64,000 nucleotides of DNA from Gordonia jinghuaiqii (GCF_014041935.1 NZ_CP059491.1:3658001-3722000); one strand, 5' to 3'; numbered from the stretch's first letter, positions 43,574 to 54,790 are shown. Program-made: numbers and translations. Notes: generated from the letters alone by a model not told the origin.

Positions 43574-45451
43574 TCAGGGCACCACCCGGTATCTCAGCAT
43601 CATGTCGTGGTCCTCGTGGTCGAGGATGTGGCAGTGCCAGACATATCCCTGGAGGTCCTTGGTGGCCATGCCGTGAACCGGTGTGGCTCCGGCATGGTGG
43701 TGACCGGGCGCCCTCGGCGGTGCGACCTCGTGACCACCCGACGGCCGGCTCCACGACTGCGTCGGGTCGGAGGAGAAGACCGCGTCCGGATCGAAGCCGA
43801 GTTCGTCGGCGGTCGGAAAACGAACGACGATCGAGGTCACGTGCCCACCGGTCGCGTGCACGGTGTCTTTCCAGCCGGCCTCCCACGCGGCCGGACCGCG
43901 CATCGGTCCGGCGTAGAAGCGGCTCGGGTCCGGCGCCCAGCGGGTACCGATCGGCGGTTGCGGATTCGCCGCTTGATACTCGACGGTGCGCAGTGGCCGT
44001 CGGCCGAGGATGCGGAACATGACCAGGTGTAGGTGGACCGGATGCGGGTCCGGGGTGATGTTGATGATGTCCCACCGTTCGGTGGTACCCGCACGCGGCT
44101 TCTCGATCTGGGGGTCGGAGTAGCGGAGGTTGTTCAGCGACATGATGGCCGGCGGCACACGCAGTTCGTAGGGCTGGGAGACGCTGACGTGTCGGACTCG
44201 CTGCGGCGTGGCGATCGGCGGGATTCGCGCGGGACGTCCCCGACCGCCCCGCAGCGTCGCCGGGACGCCTCGTCGGTCGCCGCGTGCGGTGCCGGCGATG
44301 AACCGGCAGAACCGTGTCATGGCCACCTCGCCGAGGATCGCAGCCTGGAACGGCGGCGCCAGGTCGTTGCACAGGTCGACGGTCTCTCCTGGTGCGAGCG
44401 AACTGAAGTCGACCAGTAGGTCGAAGCGCTCGCCGGGCGCCGCCTCGAACGAACGGGTCGCGACCGGAGCGTTCAGCAGGCCGCCTTCGTTGCCGATCAC
44501 CCAGAATCGCATGCGGTTGGAGAAGAACAGGTTCCACACCGAGAACGACGCCGCGTTGATCAGCCGAAACCTGTACAGCCCGCGATCGACGGTCATCTTC
44601 GGCCATACCTTGCCGTTGACGAGTCCGCGGTCGCCGACCGCGCCGCCCTCCCACATGCCTTGCGGGACAACCGGCGTCGAGCGTAAGGATTGATGACCGT
44701 CGGCGCGGAAGATCTTCTCCTGCAAGATCAGCGGGACCTCGTGCTCACCGGCCGGAAGTCCGAGTGGATTGGTCGTTGTCCCGGTGTCGTGATCGTCCCG
44801 GAGGAAGTACATCCCCGCCAGGCCCGCATAGACATTGGCGCGCGTGATGGCCATGGCGTGGTCGTGGTACCAGAGATGGCCGGCTTCTTGACGATTGGGG
44901 AACTTGAACAGGGCGGTACCGTGGTGCGGCAGCATGAGACGCTCGGGATTGCCGTCGAACTCCGGTGGCGTGGCGCCACCGTGCAGGTGCATGGAGGTGA
45001 CCGGTGTGTCCCGATAGCGTTCGGACACCCCGTGCAGGGAGGTGTCCAGATCCGCGGCGAAGATGTGCTTGCCGAGTTCGCTGCGATAGTGCACGGTGGT
45101 CTGCTCGCCGACGTGGGCCTCGATGGTCGGCCCCAGGTACGACTCGTCGTTGTACGCCATCGTCGGAACCTTCGGCTGATCGCGGTGGAACCGACTGCTC
45201 GTGGTCCGCGCGACGATATCGATCGGTTGCGTGGGCGACGAGGTGATGGTGCTCGGCACCGGGAGGTCGTCGACGTACGCAGCCATCTCCGGCGAATGGA
45301 AGATGGTCGGCACCTTGAGGGGTGGCACCTTCAGGGGCGGCAGCGGATCCGCGCCTGCCGGTGGGGTGCCGAGACGGGCCGCCATCGCGGCCGACGCGGT
45401 GGCGGCGGTTGTCCCCCACAGAAATTGCCGACGATTGATGCTGTGACCCAC
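43574..45451 (-). CDS. Multicopper oxidase (bilirubin oxidase/CotA-like), Tat-exported
   Basis: The 625-residue cupredoxin oxidase has a Tat signal (INRRQFLWGTTAATASAAMAA). The four copper motifs are HLHGG (155-159), HLWYHDHAM (192-200), HPVHLHLVMF and WHCHILDHEDHDMM, giving a T1 site with Met and the trinuclear cluster. A direct repeat PPLKVPPLKVP is near residues 38-48. Probable roles are phenol, metal (Mn or Cu) or bilirubin-type oxidation outside the cell. It is divergent from a TetR regulator with a palindrome in between. Confidence 0.93.
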   Translation of the reverse strand: MGHSINRRQFLWGTTAATASAAMAARLGTPPAGADPLPPLKVPPLKVPTIFHSPEMAAYVDDLPVPSTITSSPTQPIDIVARTTSSRFHRDQPKVPTMAYNDESYLGPTIEAHVGEQTTVHYRSELGKHIFAADLDTSLHGVSERYRDTPVTSMHLHGGATPPEFDGNPERLMLPHHGTALFKFPNRQEAGHLWYHDHAMAITRANVYAGLAGMYFLRDDHDTGTTTNPLGLPAGEHEVPLILQEKIFRADGHQSLRSTPVVPQGMWEGGAVGDRGLVNGKVWPKMTVDRGLYRFRLINAASFSVWNLFFSNRMRFWVIGNEGGLLNAPVATRSFEAAPGERFDLLVDFSSLAPGETVDLCNDLAPPFQAAILGEVAMTRFCRFIAGTARGDRRGVPATLRGGRGRPARIPPIATPQRVRHVSVSQPYELRVPPAIMSLNNLRYSDPQIEKPRAGTTERWDIINITPDPHPVHLHLVMFRILGRRPLRTVEYQAANPQPPIGTRWAPDPSRFYAGPMRGPAAWEAGWKDTVHATGGHVTSIVVRFPTADELGFDPDAVFSSDPTQSWSRPSGGHEVAPPRAPGHHHAGATPVHGMATKDLQGYVWHCHILDHEDHDMMLRYRVVP

Positions 45452-45485
45452 GCGATCCCCTTACCCGGACGAACTTAAGCGGATC

Positions 45486-45504
45486 ACCATACCATCGGTA
45501 TGGT
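45486..45504. promoter_or_regulatory. Palindromic operator between MCO and TetR genes
   Basis: ACCATACC, three bases, GGTATGGT has exact 8-base arms. It lies 35 bases upstream of the multicopper oxidase start and 88 bases upstream of the TetR start. It is a candidate binding site for the divergent TetR protein. Confidence 0.78.
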
Positions 45505-45591
45505 TGGGCCGAGAGTCGTATCGCCGCTGGTCGTCGTGGTGTACTCGGTCACGAGCACCGTCCGCGCCGACCGGAGAGGATCGCCCAGCAG

Positions 45592-46206
45592 ATGACCGAG
45601 TCCCGTCGGAGCTCACGCCTGCGCGCCACCGACTGGGTAGACGCCGCATTCACGCTGCTCACCTCGGAAGGCGGAGGTGAGCACGGGGTCACGATCGCCA
45701 GGTTGTGCACGACCCTGGAAGTCACCAAGGGCAGCTTCTACTGGCACTTCAGAGACCTCGACGCCTTGTGGGAGGCGATGGCTGTGCGCTGGCAGGAGAT
45801 GAATCGTCGACGCGTCGCCGACCTGGACAAGCTCTCCGAGATGCCCCCTGACGGGCGTCTGATCGCGTTGTCGACGATGCTCATCAGCAAGGATCACCTG
45901 ACGGTGGAACGCGCCATCCGGAACTGGGCGCGCAGCAACGACAACGTCGCCGAAACGGTGCGCAACATCGACGCGGAGATCTTCGAGGCGGTCGAGGGCA
46001 TCGTGGGTGAATTCGGGATGAGCCCGGGCCAGGCCCGCCTGGTGTCCGGCGTCTTGGTGTACGCCGGAATCGGCTATATCCACGGGCACGACGGGCTACC
46101 GACCATCACCCCGGACGACGTACAGCGCGCACTACCCGGGCTGTTGTCGTTCACCGTGGCCGAACCGTCCGCCGATCCGGACCCGACCGGACCGGACGTT
46201 CCCTAG
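45592..46206 (+). CDS. TetR family transcriptional regulator
   Basis: The 204-residue protein has an N-terminal HTH (TDWVDAAFTLLTSEGGGEHGVTIARLCTTLEVTKGSFYWHFRDLDALWEAM in pieces), with the typical GSFYWHF recognition helix, and a helical effector domain (WARSNDNVAETVRNIDAEIFEAV). It is divergent from the multicopper oxidase gene and very probably its regulator, through the palindrome at 45486-45504. The inducer is unknown. Confidence 0.88.
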   Translation: MTESRRSSRLRATDWVDAAFTLLTSEGGGEHGVTIARLCTTLEVTKGSFYWHFRDLDALWEAMAVRWQEMNRRRVADLDKLSEMPPDGRLIALSTMLISKDHLTVERAIRNWARSNDNVAETVRNIDAEIFEAVEGIVGEFGMSPGQARLVSGVLVYAGIGYIHGHDGLPTITPDDVQRALPGLLSFTVAEPSADPDPTGPDVP

Positions 46207-46285
46207 ATGCGTGCGACTCACCAGGCTGCGGTTTGGGTGTCGTCTACTCGATGTCGCGGGGTGCCCGGCGACTAACGTCTGCGCC

Positions 46286-46762
46286 ATGAAGCAAGACCGC
46301 AGCCGACAGATCACCTGGGTTCTCGCCGGGATCGCGGCACTCCTCGTGTTCGTGTTCGTCGTGCTCGCCGTCTACTTGTTCACCAGGGACAGCGGCGACG
46401 ACCGCACCGACGCTGCTCCGGTCACCGTGACTGTCACGAGCACGCCGACCCAGGAGCCATCGCCTACACCGGCACCACCTCCGGTGACCACACGACCGGC
46501 GCCCACGGGGTCGACGCCGTCGGAGGGTGGTCCGTGTTTCGAATGGGAGGCACGGTCGTTTGGCACGGCGGCCGACGGAACGAGCCTCGTGTGCAACTAC
46601 ATGGGCGCGGACGGAGGCTTCAGATGGGTTGGCCACGCGGACAACGACGGGTCCGTCCACAACCTCGGCGAACCCTGCGATCCGGCTGTCGACAAGGTGG
46701 CCCAGGACCCGTCCGGGAAAGCGATCATGTGCGGCGGCCAGTTCTGGGTCGACGGCCCCTGA
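46286..46762 (+). CDS. Membrane-anchored protein of unknown function
   Basis: The 158-residue protein has a short cytoplasmic end, one membrane helix (ITWVLAGIAALLVFVFVVLAVYLF) and a Thr/Pro-rich linker (TVTSTPTQEPSPTPAPPPVTT). A small external domain with four cysteines follows (GPCFEWEARSF, LVCNYMGADGGFRWVGH, GEPCDPAVDKV, IMCGGQFWVDGP). I do not recognise the domain; the Cys-Trp-Gly pattern looks like an extracellular binding module. The ATG at 46286 was chosen because the upstream extension is out of character. Confidence 0.7.
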   Translation: MKQDRSRQITWVLAGIAALLVFVFVVLAVYLFTRDSGDDRTDAAPVTVTVTSTPTQEPSPTPAPPPVTTRPAPTGSTPSEGGPCFEWEARSFGTAADGTSLVCNYMGADGGFRWVGHADNDGSVHNLGEPCDPAVDKVAQDPSGKAIMCGGQFWVDGP

Positions 46763-46802
46763 GTACCAGCAGGATCGCTATCTCTGAGTTCGCGCCCTTC
46801 GC

Positions 46803-47216
46803 TCAGATCAGTTCGGGGAGAACACATTCCGTCAACGGCGCGAGATCCGCCGGCCACCCCGACCCGTCGAGCGGCTGCCAGCGCAGTTCGGCGATCTCGG
46901 CAGCGGGGCTCAATGTGTCCGTATCCCGATCCAAGGGATTCGAGCAGACGAAGACCGCCGCCTCGACGTCGTATCCGTCCTCGTTGGCAGCGACCGCTCG
47001 GTACAGCCCGCGCTCCTCCAGCTGCGACGCGTCGAGTTCGACTTGTAGTTCCTCCCGGCACTCCCGGATCGCCGTCTGAAGCGCGCTCTCGCCGGGTTCG
47101 GGTTTGCCCCCGGGAAACATGAATCGGGCGGTGCCGCGCTTACGCACGGTCAGGACTGCACCGGTGGTGTCCCGCAGGATCACCGCACTCACCCGGATGA
47201 CAGCTGAATCGACCAC
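46803..47216 (-). CDS. NUDIX hydrolase
   Basis: The 137-residue pyrophosphohydrolase carries the Nudix box GGKPEPGESALQTAIRECREELQVEL, complete for metal binding (G-x5-E-x7-REUxEE). The preceding ILRDTTGAVLTVRKRGTARFMFP and the C-terminal ELRWQPLDGSG resemble MutT/ADP-ribose-type proteins. The likely start is the GTG at 47216 (VVDSAVIRVSAVIL). It is convergent with the membrane protein gene and lies just before tRNA-Ala. Confidence 0.9.
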   Translation of the reverse strand: MVDSAVIRVSAVILRDTTGAVLTVRKRGTARFMFPGGKPEPGESALQTAIRECREELQVELDASQLEERGLYRAVAANEDGYDVEAAVFVCSNPLDRDTDTLSPAAEIAELRWQPLDGSGWPADLAPLTECVLPELI

Positions 47217-47319
47217 GGCGCCCACCCTAGATCTCGCACCGACGTTGCCGGCCGGGGGCGTGCTGCAGCGAAACAACGACGAAACGCGTTCCGACATTGT
47301 CGAAACGCGCTTCGCGAAG

Positions 47320-47392
47320 TGGAGCTAAGGGGACTCGAACCCCTGACCCCCACACTGCCAGTGTGGTGCGCTACCAGCTGCGCCATAGCCCC
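47320..47392 (-). tRNA. tRNA-Ala (anticodon GGC)
   Basis: On the minus strand a 73-base cloverleaf is visible. The acceptor GGGGCTA pairs with TAGCTCC (one G-U), the D-arm is GCGCAGCTGGTAGCGC, the anticodon stem CCACA/TGTGG encloses CTGGCAG with anticodon GGC, and the T-arm is AGGGG-TTCGAGT-CCCCT. The discriminator base is A. CCA is not encoded. Confidence 0.97.
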
Positions 47393-47503
47393 GTATTTTG
47401 TTGTTTCCGCCCTGTTCAGGGGCACTGGAAAAGCTACACCATGTCTGCGATCGCGGCCAAATCCCCAGGAACCGGGCCCGCCCGGGGCCCGGTTCCAACG
47501 GGA

Positions 47504-48259
47504 TCAGGACTTGTTGCCGCCGAGGATGTCCTCGAGCCAGCCGGTGCCGTCGAGGACGCCCTCGACTGTCTTGCCGTCGTGCAGGACCGACGGGGTGCCG
47601 ACCTGGCCGCCGGTGGCCTTCGACAGTTCGTCGGTCGACTTCTTCGCATTCTCCTCGGCCTGCGCGACCTTCGCGTTGTCGGTGATGCACTGCGCGGTGG
47701 CGGGTGTCGCCCCCTGTGCGGTGGCCATGCGCGCGAGCTCGGGGCTGGTGATGTTGCCGGTGCCGTCCTCGGCCGGCTGTGAGGTGTACAGCGCGCTGTG
47801 GAACCGCAGGAACAGGTCGGCGTTCTGCTCCTCGGCGACACACTTCAGAGCGCCTGCGGCGCGCGAGCTGTAGTCACCCGACGCCGACTTCGAGTTCAGG
47901 AAGTTCAGCGTGTGATAGCGCACACGCAGCTGACCTTCGGTCACGGCCTTGGTGATGGCCGGTCCGGATTGCTGCTCGAAGAGCTTGCACACCGGGCACA
48001 GCGGATCTTCGAAGATGTCGATCAGCGGCGCATTCTCGGGACCGACGATCATCGTCGAACTACTGGCCAGCGCCGACTGGTCGGCGGCCTCGCCCTTGTC
48101 GCGTCCGCTCCACCAGATACCGCCGATGACCAGTCCCGCGATCACCAGGACCGCGATGCCACCGAGTACGTACGTCATGGTGTTCGACGGCGCACTCGGC
48201 TGATACTTCGACTTGGTGGTGCGGGGCACCGATGCTCCCGGCTTTCGCTGCTTGCTCAC
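47504..48259 (-). CDS. Membrane-anchored DsbA-like thiol oxidoreductase
   Basis: The 251-residue protein has an N-terminal cytoplasmic tail, one membrane helix (YVLGGIAVLVIAGLVIGGIWW) and a periplasmic thioredoxin-fold domain with catalytic Cys88-Pro-Val-Cys91 (FEDPLCPVCKLFEQ). A further cysteine pair (ALKCVAEE and AQCITDNA) could form a structural disulfide, as in mycobacterial DsbA-like proteins. The cis-Pro loop is GTPSVL. The role is likely disulfide formation in exported proteins. The start is GTG at 48259, and pgm lies 82 bases downstream. Confidence 0.9.
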   Translation of the reverse strand: MSKQRKPGASVPRTTKSKYQPSAPSNTMTYVLGGIAVLVIAGLVIGGIWWSGRDKGEAADQSALASSSTMIVGPENAPLIDIFEDPLCPVCKLFEQQSGPAITKAVTEGQLRVRYHTLNFLNSKSASGDYSSRAAGALKCVAEEQNADLFLRFHSALYTSQPAEDGTGNITSPELARMATAQGATPATAQCITDNAKVAQAEENAKKSTDELSKATGGQVGTPSVLHDGKTVEGVLDGTGWLEDILGGNKS

Positions 48260-48341
48260 AATCCGACAATATCCGCGCCGCGCTGAAAATTGTCTGAGGG
48301 ATCTGCGGGGAGGCCACCGACCGTCGATGAACGGCCAGCTC

Positions 48342-49985
<1,644 letters not shown>

Positions 49986-50127
49986 AGCCGCAATTCTGCC
50001 ACTCCGCCCCCGGTTCGCCGGGCTGACAATCCGATCGGCCCGCCCACCGGAGGGGATCCGATCGGGACCCGATCCGGATCGCTAGGGTGAAACGACCGTC
50101 GAACCGCCTCTGGAGGGCCTTCCACAC

Positions 50128-50748
50128 ATGCTGATCCCCGGCTCGATCGGGCGGCGCTCCCCCCGCCTGATCGTCCTCGTCCTGCCCGGTGGCACCGACA
50201 ACAGCCGCGAGCCGTTCACTCCGTGGCAGCCGTCGGCCCTGCGCATGTACCCGTTCACCTGGTCGCTGCGTCTGAGGTTCGGACGTTCGGTCCGGGTGCA
50301 CCAGGTCGGCTATCGGGTCTTCGGCTGGAACGGCGACGAGAACAGCCCCATGCCGCCCGCGCAGGCCGCGCTCGACGACATGTGCCGACGCCACCCCGGT
50401 GTGCCCGTCGTCGCGATCGGACACTCGATGGGCGGGCGTGTCGCCGCCCGTCTCGCCGCCGACCGCCGGGTCGTCGGCGTCCTCGCCCTCGCCCCGTGGT
50501 GGCAGTTCGCCGACTGGCGTTCGATCCATTCGGGCGCACGGGTGGTCGCGGTGCACGGCGACGCCGACGAGCGCACCTTCGCCACGCGCACCCGCAAGGG
50601 CATCGAGGAACTGCGCGCCCGGGGCGTCGACGCCGAGTTCGTCCCCGTTCCGAGCGGAGGCCACGCGATGCTCGATCACGTCGGCGTCTGGCAGCGCAGT
50701 GCACTCGACTTCGTCGGCGAACGACTGTCGGCGCTGCGCGCGGCATGA
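50128..50748 (+). CDS. Small alpha/beta hydrolase
   Basis: The 206-residue compact alpha/beta hydrolase has LIVLVLPGGTDNSRE at the oxyanion strand, the nucleophile elbow VAIGHSMGGRVAARLA (Ser in GHSMG), Asp in VHGDADERT, and catalytic His in PSGGHAMLDH. There is no lid domain, as in dienelactone-hydrolase-like proteins. The substrate is unknown. It is divergent from pgm and convergent with the acyl-CoA synthetase gene. Confidence 0.87.
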   Translation: MLIPGSIGRRSPRLIVLVLPGGTDNSREPFTPWQPSALRMYPFTWSLRLRFGRSVRVHQVGYRVFGWNGDENSPMPPAQAALDDMCRRHPGVPVVAIGHSMGGRVAARLAADRRVVGVLALAPWWQFADWRSIHSGARVVAVHGDADERTFATRTRKGIEELRARGVDAEFVPVPSGGHAMLDHVGVWQRSALDFVGERLSALRAA

Positions 50749-50776
50749 GCCCCCGGCCGGTCAGGCCCGCGATCTC

Positions 50777-52561
50777 TCAGGCCTTGGTCCTGGCTCCCGA
50801 CAGCTCGTCGATGAATCCGGGATAGAACTCGACGTAGGTGTCGCCCGAGAGCACGTAGAGCGGGTCGTCGCCGGTCTCGGCGTAACCCTGCTTGCGCAGT
50901 TCCGTACGCATGTTCTTGAAGGTCGACGTGTGCTCGATCTGCGGCACGAGGCGCACGAACATCGGCACCGCGTACGCCGGCAACCCTTTCCGCACGTGCC
51001 CGGCGAGTCCGTCGGCGTCGAACACCGCGTTCCCCTCGAGGCTGATGGCGGCCATGCCCGCCTTGCCGTCGACGCCGGGCACCGGCACACCGAACACGAC
51101 GGCTTCCTCGACGCCGGGATGGGCGTCGAGGACGGCCTCCACCTCGGTGGTGGCGACGTTCTCACCCTTCCAGCGGAACGTGTCCCCGATGCGGTCGACG
51201 AAACCGATGTGCGAGAAGCCCTGATCGCGGACCACGTCACCGCTGTTGAACCACTTGTCGCCCTTGCGCTTCGCGTCACGGACGATCTTCTTCTCGGTGG
51301 CCTTCGGGTCGGTGTAACCGTCGAAGGGCACTCGCGAATTGATCTGCGCCAGAAGCAGTCCGGTGCCACCCTTGCCGACCGGCTTCACTCGGCCGTCGGG
51401 CCCGCGCAGGGGTTCGCCGGTCTCCTCGTCGTATTCGACGATCGTGTACGGCAGAGGCGAGAAGCCCGCGGTCTTCGACATCCCGAAGATGTTGATGAAA
51501 CCGATGTTCGCCTCGCTCGCGGCGTACAGCTCGACGATGCGCTCGATGCCGAAACGTTCGGTGAACGCATCCCAGATCTCCGGGCGCAGGCCGTTGCCGA
51601 CGGCGAGGCGGACGCGGTGGCGCCGGTCGCTCGGCTTCGGCGGCTGAGCGAGCAGATACCGGCACAGCTCACCGATGTAGCTGAAGGCGGTGGCGTCGTT
51701 CTCGATGAGCTCGTCGAAGAACCTCGACGCCGAGAACTGTTTGCCGATGGCCAGGCAGGCACCCACATTGAGCACCGACGAGACCGAGATCGTCAGCGCG
51801 TTGTTGTGGTAGAACGGCAGCGCTGTGTACATGACGTCGTCGCTGCGGAGCCGGATGCCGAGCCCGCCGATGCCGTTCATCGCCACCAGCCACCGGTAGT
51901 GACTCATCCTGCTGGCCTTGGGATATCCGGTCGTGCCCGAGGTGAAGATGTAGATCGCGGTGGAACCGACCTCGATCGACTCGGTGACCGGGCGGTTCAG
52001 TGGCGAGCAGCGCGCGGTGAGCGTGGCGAGATCGTCGAAGGTGAACTCCTTGGCAGGACGGCACTCGTCCGGCACCGACTCGAGCGCTTCGAGCAGATCC
52101 TCTTGGTAGAGCACCGCTTTGGCGTCGATGAGCCCGAGACTGTGTTCGAGGACGGCGCCGCGCTGGTTGAAGTTGAGCATCCCGCAGATGGCCCCGATCT
52201 TGACGATCGCGAGCATCGTGACGACGACGTCGGGGTGGTTGCGGGACAACACGGCCACCACGTCGCCGCGACCGATCCCCTCTCGGGTGAGGAAGTCCGC
52301 GAGCCGATTCGCGCGGGCATTGGCCTCGCGATAGGTGATCGACACGCCCTCGAACCGCAGGAAATCCCGGTCGGGGTACTTGTCCACGCTCTGCTGGAAC
52401 CGCTTGCCGATGGACATCTTCGCGGTCGGCGGCTTGGGCAGCATCTCCGGGAGTGCCCGCAGTATCGTCCCGGCGTCACGACGCAACGACGCGACCCCCG
52501 ACACCATGTCGGACAGCCGGATGTCCGGCAACAGTCCCGTACCCGACGCCTGATCAACCAT
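50777..52561 (-). CDS. Long-chain acyl-CoA synthetase, FadD6/SLC27-like
   Basis: The 594-residue adenylate-forming enzyme activates fatty acids. Its motifs are IYIFTSGTTGYPKA (ATP loop), ELYAASEANIGFINIF (A5), KWFNSGDVVRDQGFSHIGFVDR (A7/A8) and the VLSGDTYVEFYPGFID C-terminus typical of the FATP/FadD6 branch. The ATG at 52561 has GGGAGG 8 bases upstream. It is divergent from the CoA-transferase gene with 139 bases between. Confidence 0.92.
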   Translation of the reverse strand: MVDQASGTGLLPDIRLSDMVSGVASLRRDAGTILRALPEMLPKPPTAKMSIGKRFQQSVDKYPDRDFLRFEGVSITYREANARANRLADFLTREGIGRGDVVAVLSRNHPDVVVTMLAIVKIGAICGMLNFNQRGAVLEHSLGLIDAKAVLYQEDLLEALESVPDECRPAKEFTFDDLATLTARCSPLNRPVTESIEVGSTAIYIFTSGTTGYPKASRMSHYRWLVAMNGIGGLGIRLRSDDVMYTALPFYHNNALTISVSSVLNVGACLAIGKQFSASRFFDELIENDATAFSYIGELCRYLLAQPPKPSDRRHRVRLAVGNGLRPEIWDAFTERFGIERIVELYAASEANIGFINIFGMSKTAGFSPLPYTIVEYDEETGEPLRGPDGRVKPVGKGGTGLLLAQINSRVPFDGYTDPKATEKKIVRDAKRKGDKWFNSGDVVRDQGFSHIGFVDRIGDTFRWKGENVATTEVEAVLDAHPGVEEAVVFGVPVPGVDGKAGMAAISLEGNAVFDADGLAGHVRKGLPAYAVPMFVRLVPQIEHTSTFKNMRTELRKQGYAETGDDPLYVLSGDTYVEFYPGFIDELSGARTKA

Positions 52562-52700
52562 GTCCCGGCCTCCCCGCTCTGTGTTCGACGACACACACCA
52601 TAGCCGGAGATCGGCCTCAATGACACGAGTGGGCCATATTGTTCCAAGTTACGGGGTCCTGGTGCTTGGCCAGGGACCTGTGACCGGCCACACTGTCCTG

Positions 52701-53930
52701 ATGACCGACACTTCTGATGATGCGACGCACCCGGCCGGGCCTCTGGACGGCGTCACCGTCCTCGAGCTGGGCACGCTCATCGCGGGACCGCATGCGGCGC
52801 GCCTGCTGGGCGACATGGGCGCCGATGTCATCAAGATCGAGCCGCCGGGCAAGCCCGACCCCATCCGCACCTGGGGGCAGGCCGAGGTCGACGGTCATCG
52901 CTTCTACTGGACGGTCCACGGGCGCAACAAGAAGGCGGTCACCCTCGATCTCCGGTCCGATCGCGGTCGTGAGCTGTTCCTCGCGCTGGCCGACCGCGCC
53001 GACGTGATCGTCGAGAACTTCCGGCCCGGAACCCTCGAGCGTCTGGGCATCGGCCCCGACGTGCTGTCGGCGCGTAACCCGGGGATCGTCGTCGTGCGCG
53101 TCTCCGGATACGGCCAGGACGGGCCGGATTCGGCGCGCGCCGGTTACGCCTCGGTCGCCGAGGCGGCGAGCGGCCTGCGGTACCTCAACGGTTACCCCGG
53201 ACAGCTGCCGCCGCGGCTTGCGCTCTCGCTCGGCGACACCCTCGCCGGCATGTTCGCCGCGCAGGGCGCGCTCGCCGCGCTCTATCGGCGTTCGGTGACC
53301 GGCAAGGGCCAGGTCGTCGACACCTCGCTGATCGAATCCTGTGTCGCCGTGCAGGAATCGGCGATCGCCGACTACGACGCGGGCGGGGTGGTCCGTGGCC
53401 CGTCGGGCACCCGGCTCGACGGCATCGCGCCGTCGAACCTCTACCCCACCAGCGAGGGCACCCACGTCATCATCGCGGCCAACCAGGACTCCGTCTTCGC
53501 CCGGCTGTGTGCGGCGATGGGGCAGCCCGAACTCGCGACCGACGAACGCTTCGCCGACCACGCGGCACGCGGGCGCAACCAGGACGAGCTCGACGAGCTG
53601 ATCGGCGAGTGGTCGCAGCAGTACTCCCCCGACAAGCTCACCGAGGTACTCAGTGCGGCGGGTGTTGTCGTGGGACCGGTGAACACGGTCGCCGAAGTGG
53701 TCGCCGACCCGCATCTGCAGGCACGCGGGATGATCGCCGAACACTACGACGAGCGCGCCGAGCGCACCGTGCTGGGCCCCGGTGTGGTCCCCCGGTTCAG
53801 CGAGACCCCCGGCGGCATCCGCAACGCCGGGCCACCCGCCCCGGGATGCGACAACGACGCCGTCTACGGCGAGCTGCTGGGCCTGTCTGCCGACGAGATC
53901 TCCGCGTTGCGCACGGACGGCATCATCTGA
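52701..53930 (+). CDS. Family III CoA transferase (CaiB/BaiF)
   Basis: The 409-residue enzyme moves CoA between carboxylic acids. Family landmarks are LDGVTVLELGTLIAGPHAARLLGDMGADVIKIEPPGKPDP at the N-terminus, ENFRPGTLERLGIG, SLGDTLAGMFAAQGALAALYRR and VVGPVNTVAEVVADPHLQARGM. The substrate is unassigned. It starts at the ATG at 52701; the earlier in-frame start would add an unlikely leader. It is divergent from the FadD gene, so the two could serve the same fatty or bile-acid-type pathway. Confidence 0.93.
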   Translation: MTDTSDDATHPAGPLDGVTVLELGTLIAGPHAARLLGDMGADVIKIEPPGKPDPIRTWGQAEVDGHRFYWTVHGRNKKAVTLDLRSDRGRELFLALADRADVIVENFRPGTLERLGIGPDVLSARNPGIVVVRVSGYGQDGPDSARAGYASVAEAASGLRYLNGYPGQLPPRLALSLGDTLAGMFAAQGALAALYRRSVTGKGQVVDTSLIESCVAVQESAIADYDAGGVVRGPSGTRLDGIAPSNLYPTSEGTHVIIAANQDSVFARLCAAMGQPELATDERFADHAARGRNQDELDELIGEWSQQYSPDKLTEVLSAAGVVVGPVNTVAEVVADPHLQARGMIAEHYDERAERTVLGPGVVPRFSETPGGIRNAGPPAPGCDNDAVYGELLGLSADEISALRTDGII

Positions 53931-53950
53931 ACCTCGGCTACAGTCGTGGG

Positions 53951-54790
53951 ATGTCAATGGTCGCAAGCGGACTCACGCGCGCCTTCGGTCGGCACACAGC
54001 CGTCGCCGACGCGAGCCTCGAGCTCACATCCGGACGGATAGCAGGCCTCGTCGGCCCCAACGGTGCGGGCAAGACGACCCTGCTCCTGCTGCTCGCGGGG
54101 CTACTGGCCCCGGACAGCGGGACGATCGTCATCGACGACGCGCCGGTCGAACCGGCCGACATGCGTCGGCTCACCGGCTGGATGCCCGACATCTTCGGCA
54201 CGTGGGAGAGCCTCACGGCGCACGAGATCCTGACGACCTTCGCCAAGCTGTACGGCATCCGCACCGCACCGGCCCGGCAGCGCGCCGACGAACTCCTCGA
54301 GCTCGTCCATCTGACCGAGTTCGCGGATCGGCCCGCGCACGAGCTGTCGCGAGGCCAGAAGCAGCGCCTCGGGTTCGCACGCGCGCTGGTGCACCGTCCC
54401 CGCATCCTGCTGCTCGACGAGCCTGCCTCCGGGATGGACCCGCGGTCGAGAATGGACCTGCGCGAACAGCTCCGACGACTCGCCGACGACGGGTGCGCCA
54501 TCCTGGTCTCGTCACACATCCTGTCCGAACTCGACGAGATGGTCGACGACGTCGTCCTCATGACCGACGGCCGCACACGGCTGCCGGCCCCCGCCGTCGG
54601 AGGCGTCTGGCGCATCCGGTTCGTCGGGCAGGCCCCGGCGCAGGCTCAGGAAGCCCGCTTCGACGACGAGGGCGCCGCCGCAAGACATCTGGCCGAGCTG
54701 GTGTCCTCCGGGGCCGCCGTCAGCGAATTCGCGCCGATCTCCACCGGCATCGAGGATGCCTACCTCGCACTCGACCCGGTGCGCCGATGA
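53951..54790 (+). CDS. ABC transporter ATP-binding protein
   Basis: The 279-residue ATPase of an ABC-2-type exporter has Walker A GPNGAGKTTLLLLL, signature LSRGQKQRLGFARAL, Walker B LLLDEPASGMDP and the H-loop SSHIL. The C-terminal extension (GGVWRIRFVGQAPAQAQEARFDDEGAAARHLAEL) is a beta-alpha domain seen in NosF/YhaQ-like exporters. It overlaps the permease start by ATGA, forming an operon with the permease and a methyltransferase. Confidence 0.92.
   Translation: MSMVASGLTRAFGRHTAVADASLELTSGRIAGLVGPNGAGKTTLLLLLAGLLAPDSGTIVIDDAPVEPADMRRLTGWMPDIFGTWESLTAHEILTTFAKLYGIRTAPARQRADELLELVHLTEFADRPAHELSRGQKQRLGFARALVHRPRILLLDEPASGMDPRSRMDLREQLRRLADDGCAILVSSHILSELDEMVDDVVLMTDGRTRLPAPAVGGVWRIRFVGQAPAQAQEARFDDEGAAARHLAELVSSGAAVSEFAPISTGIEDAYLALDPVRR

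Noticed and set aside
50399..52603. 734-residue plus-strand open frame opposite the acyl-CoA synthetase
   Set aside because: Low-complexity antisense shadow; the minus strand encodes complete adenylation motifs.
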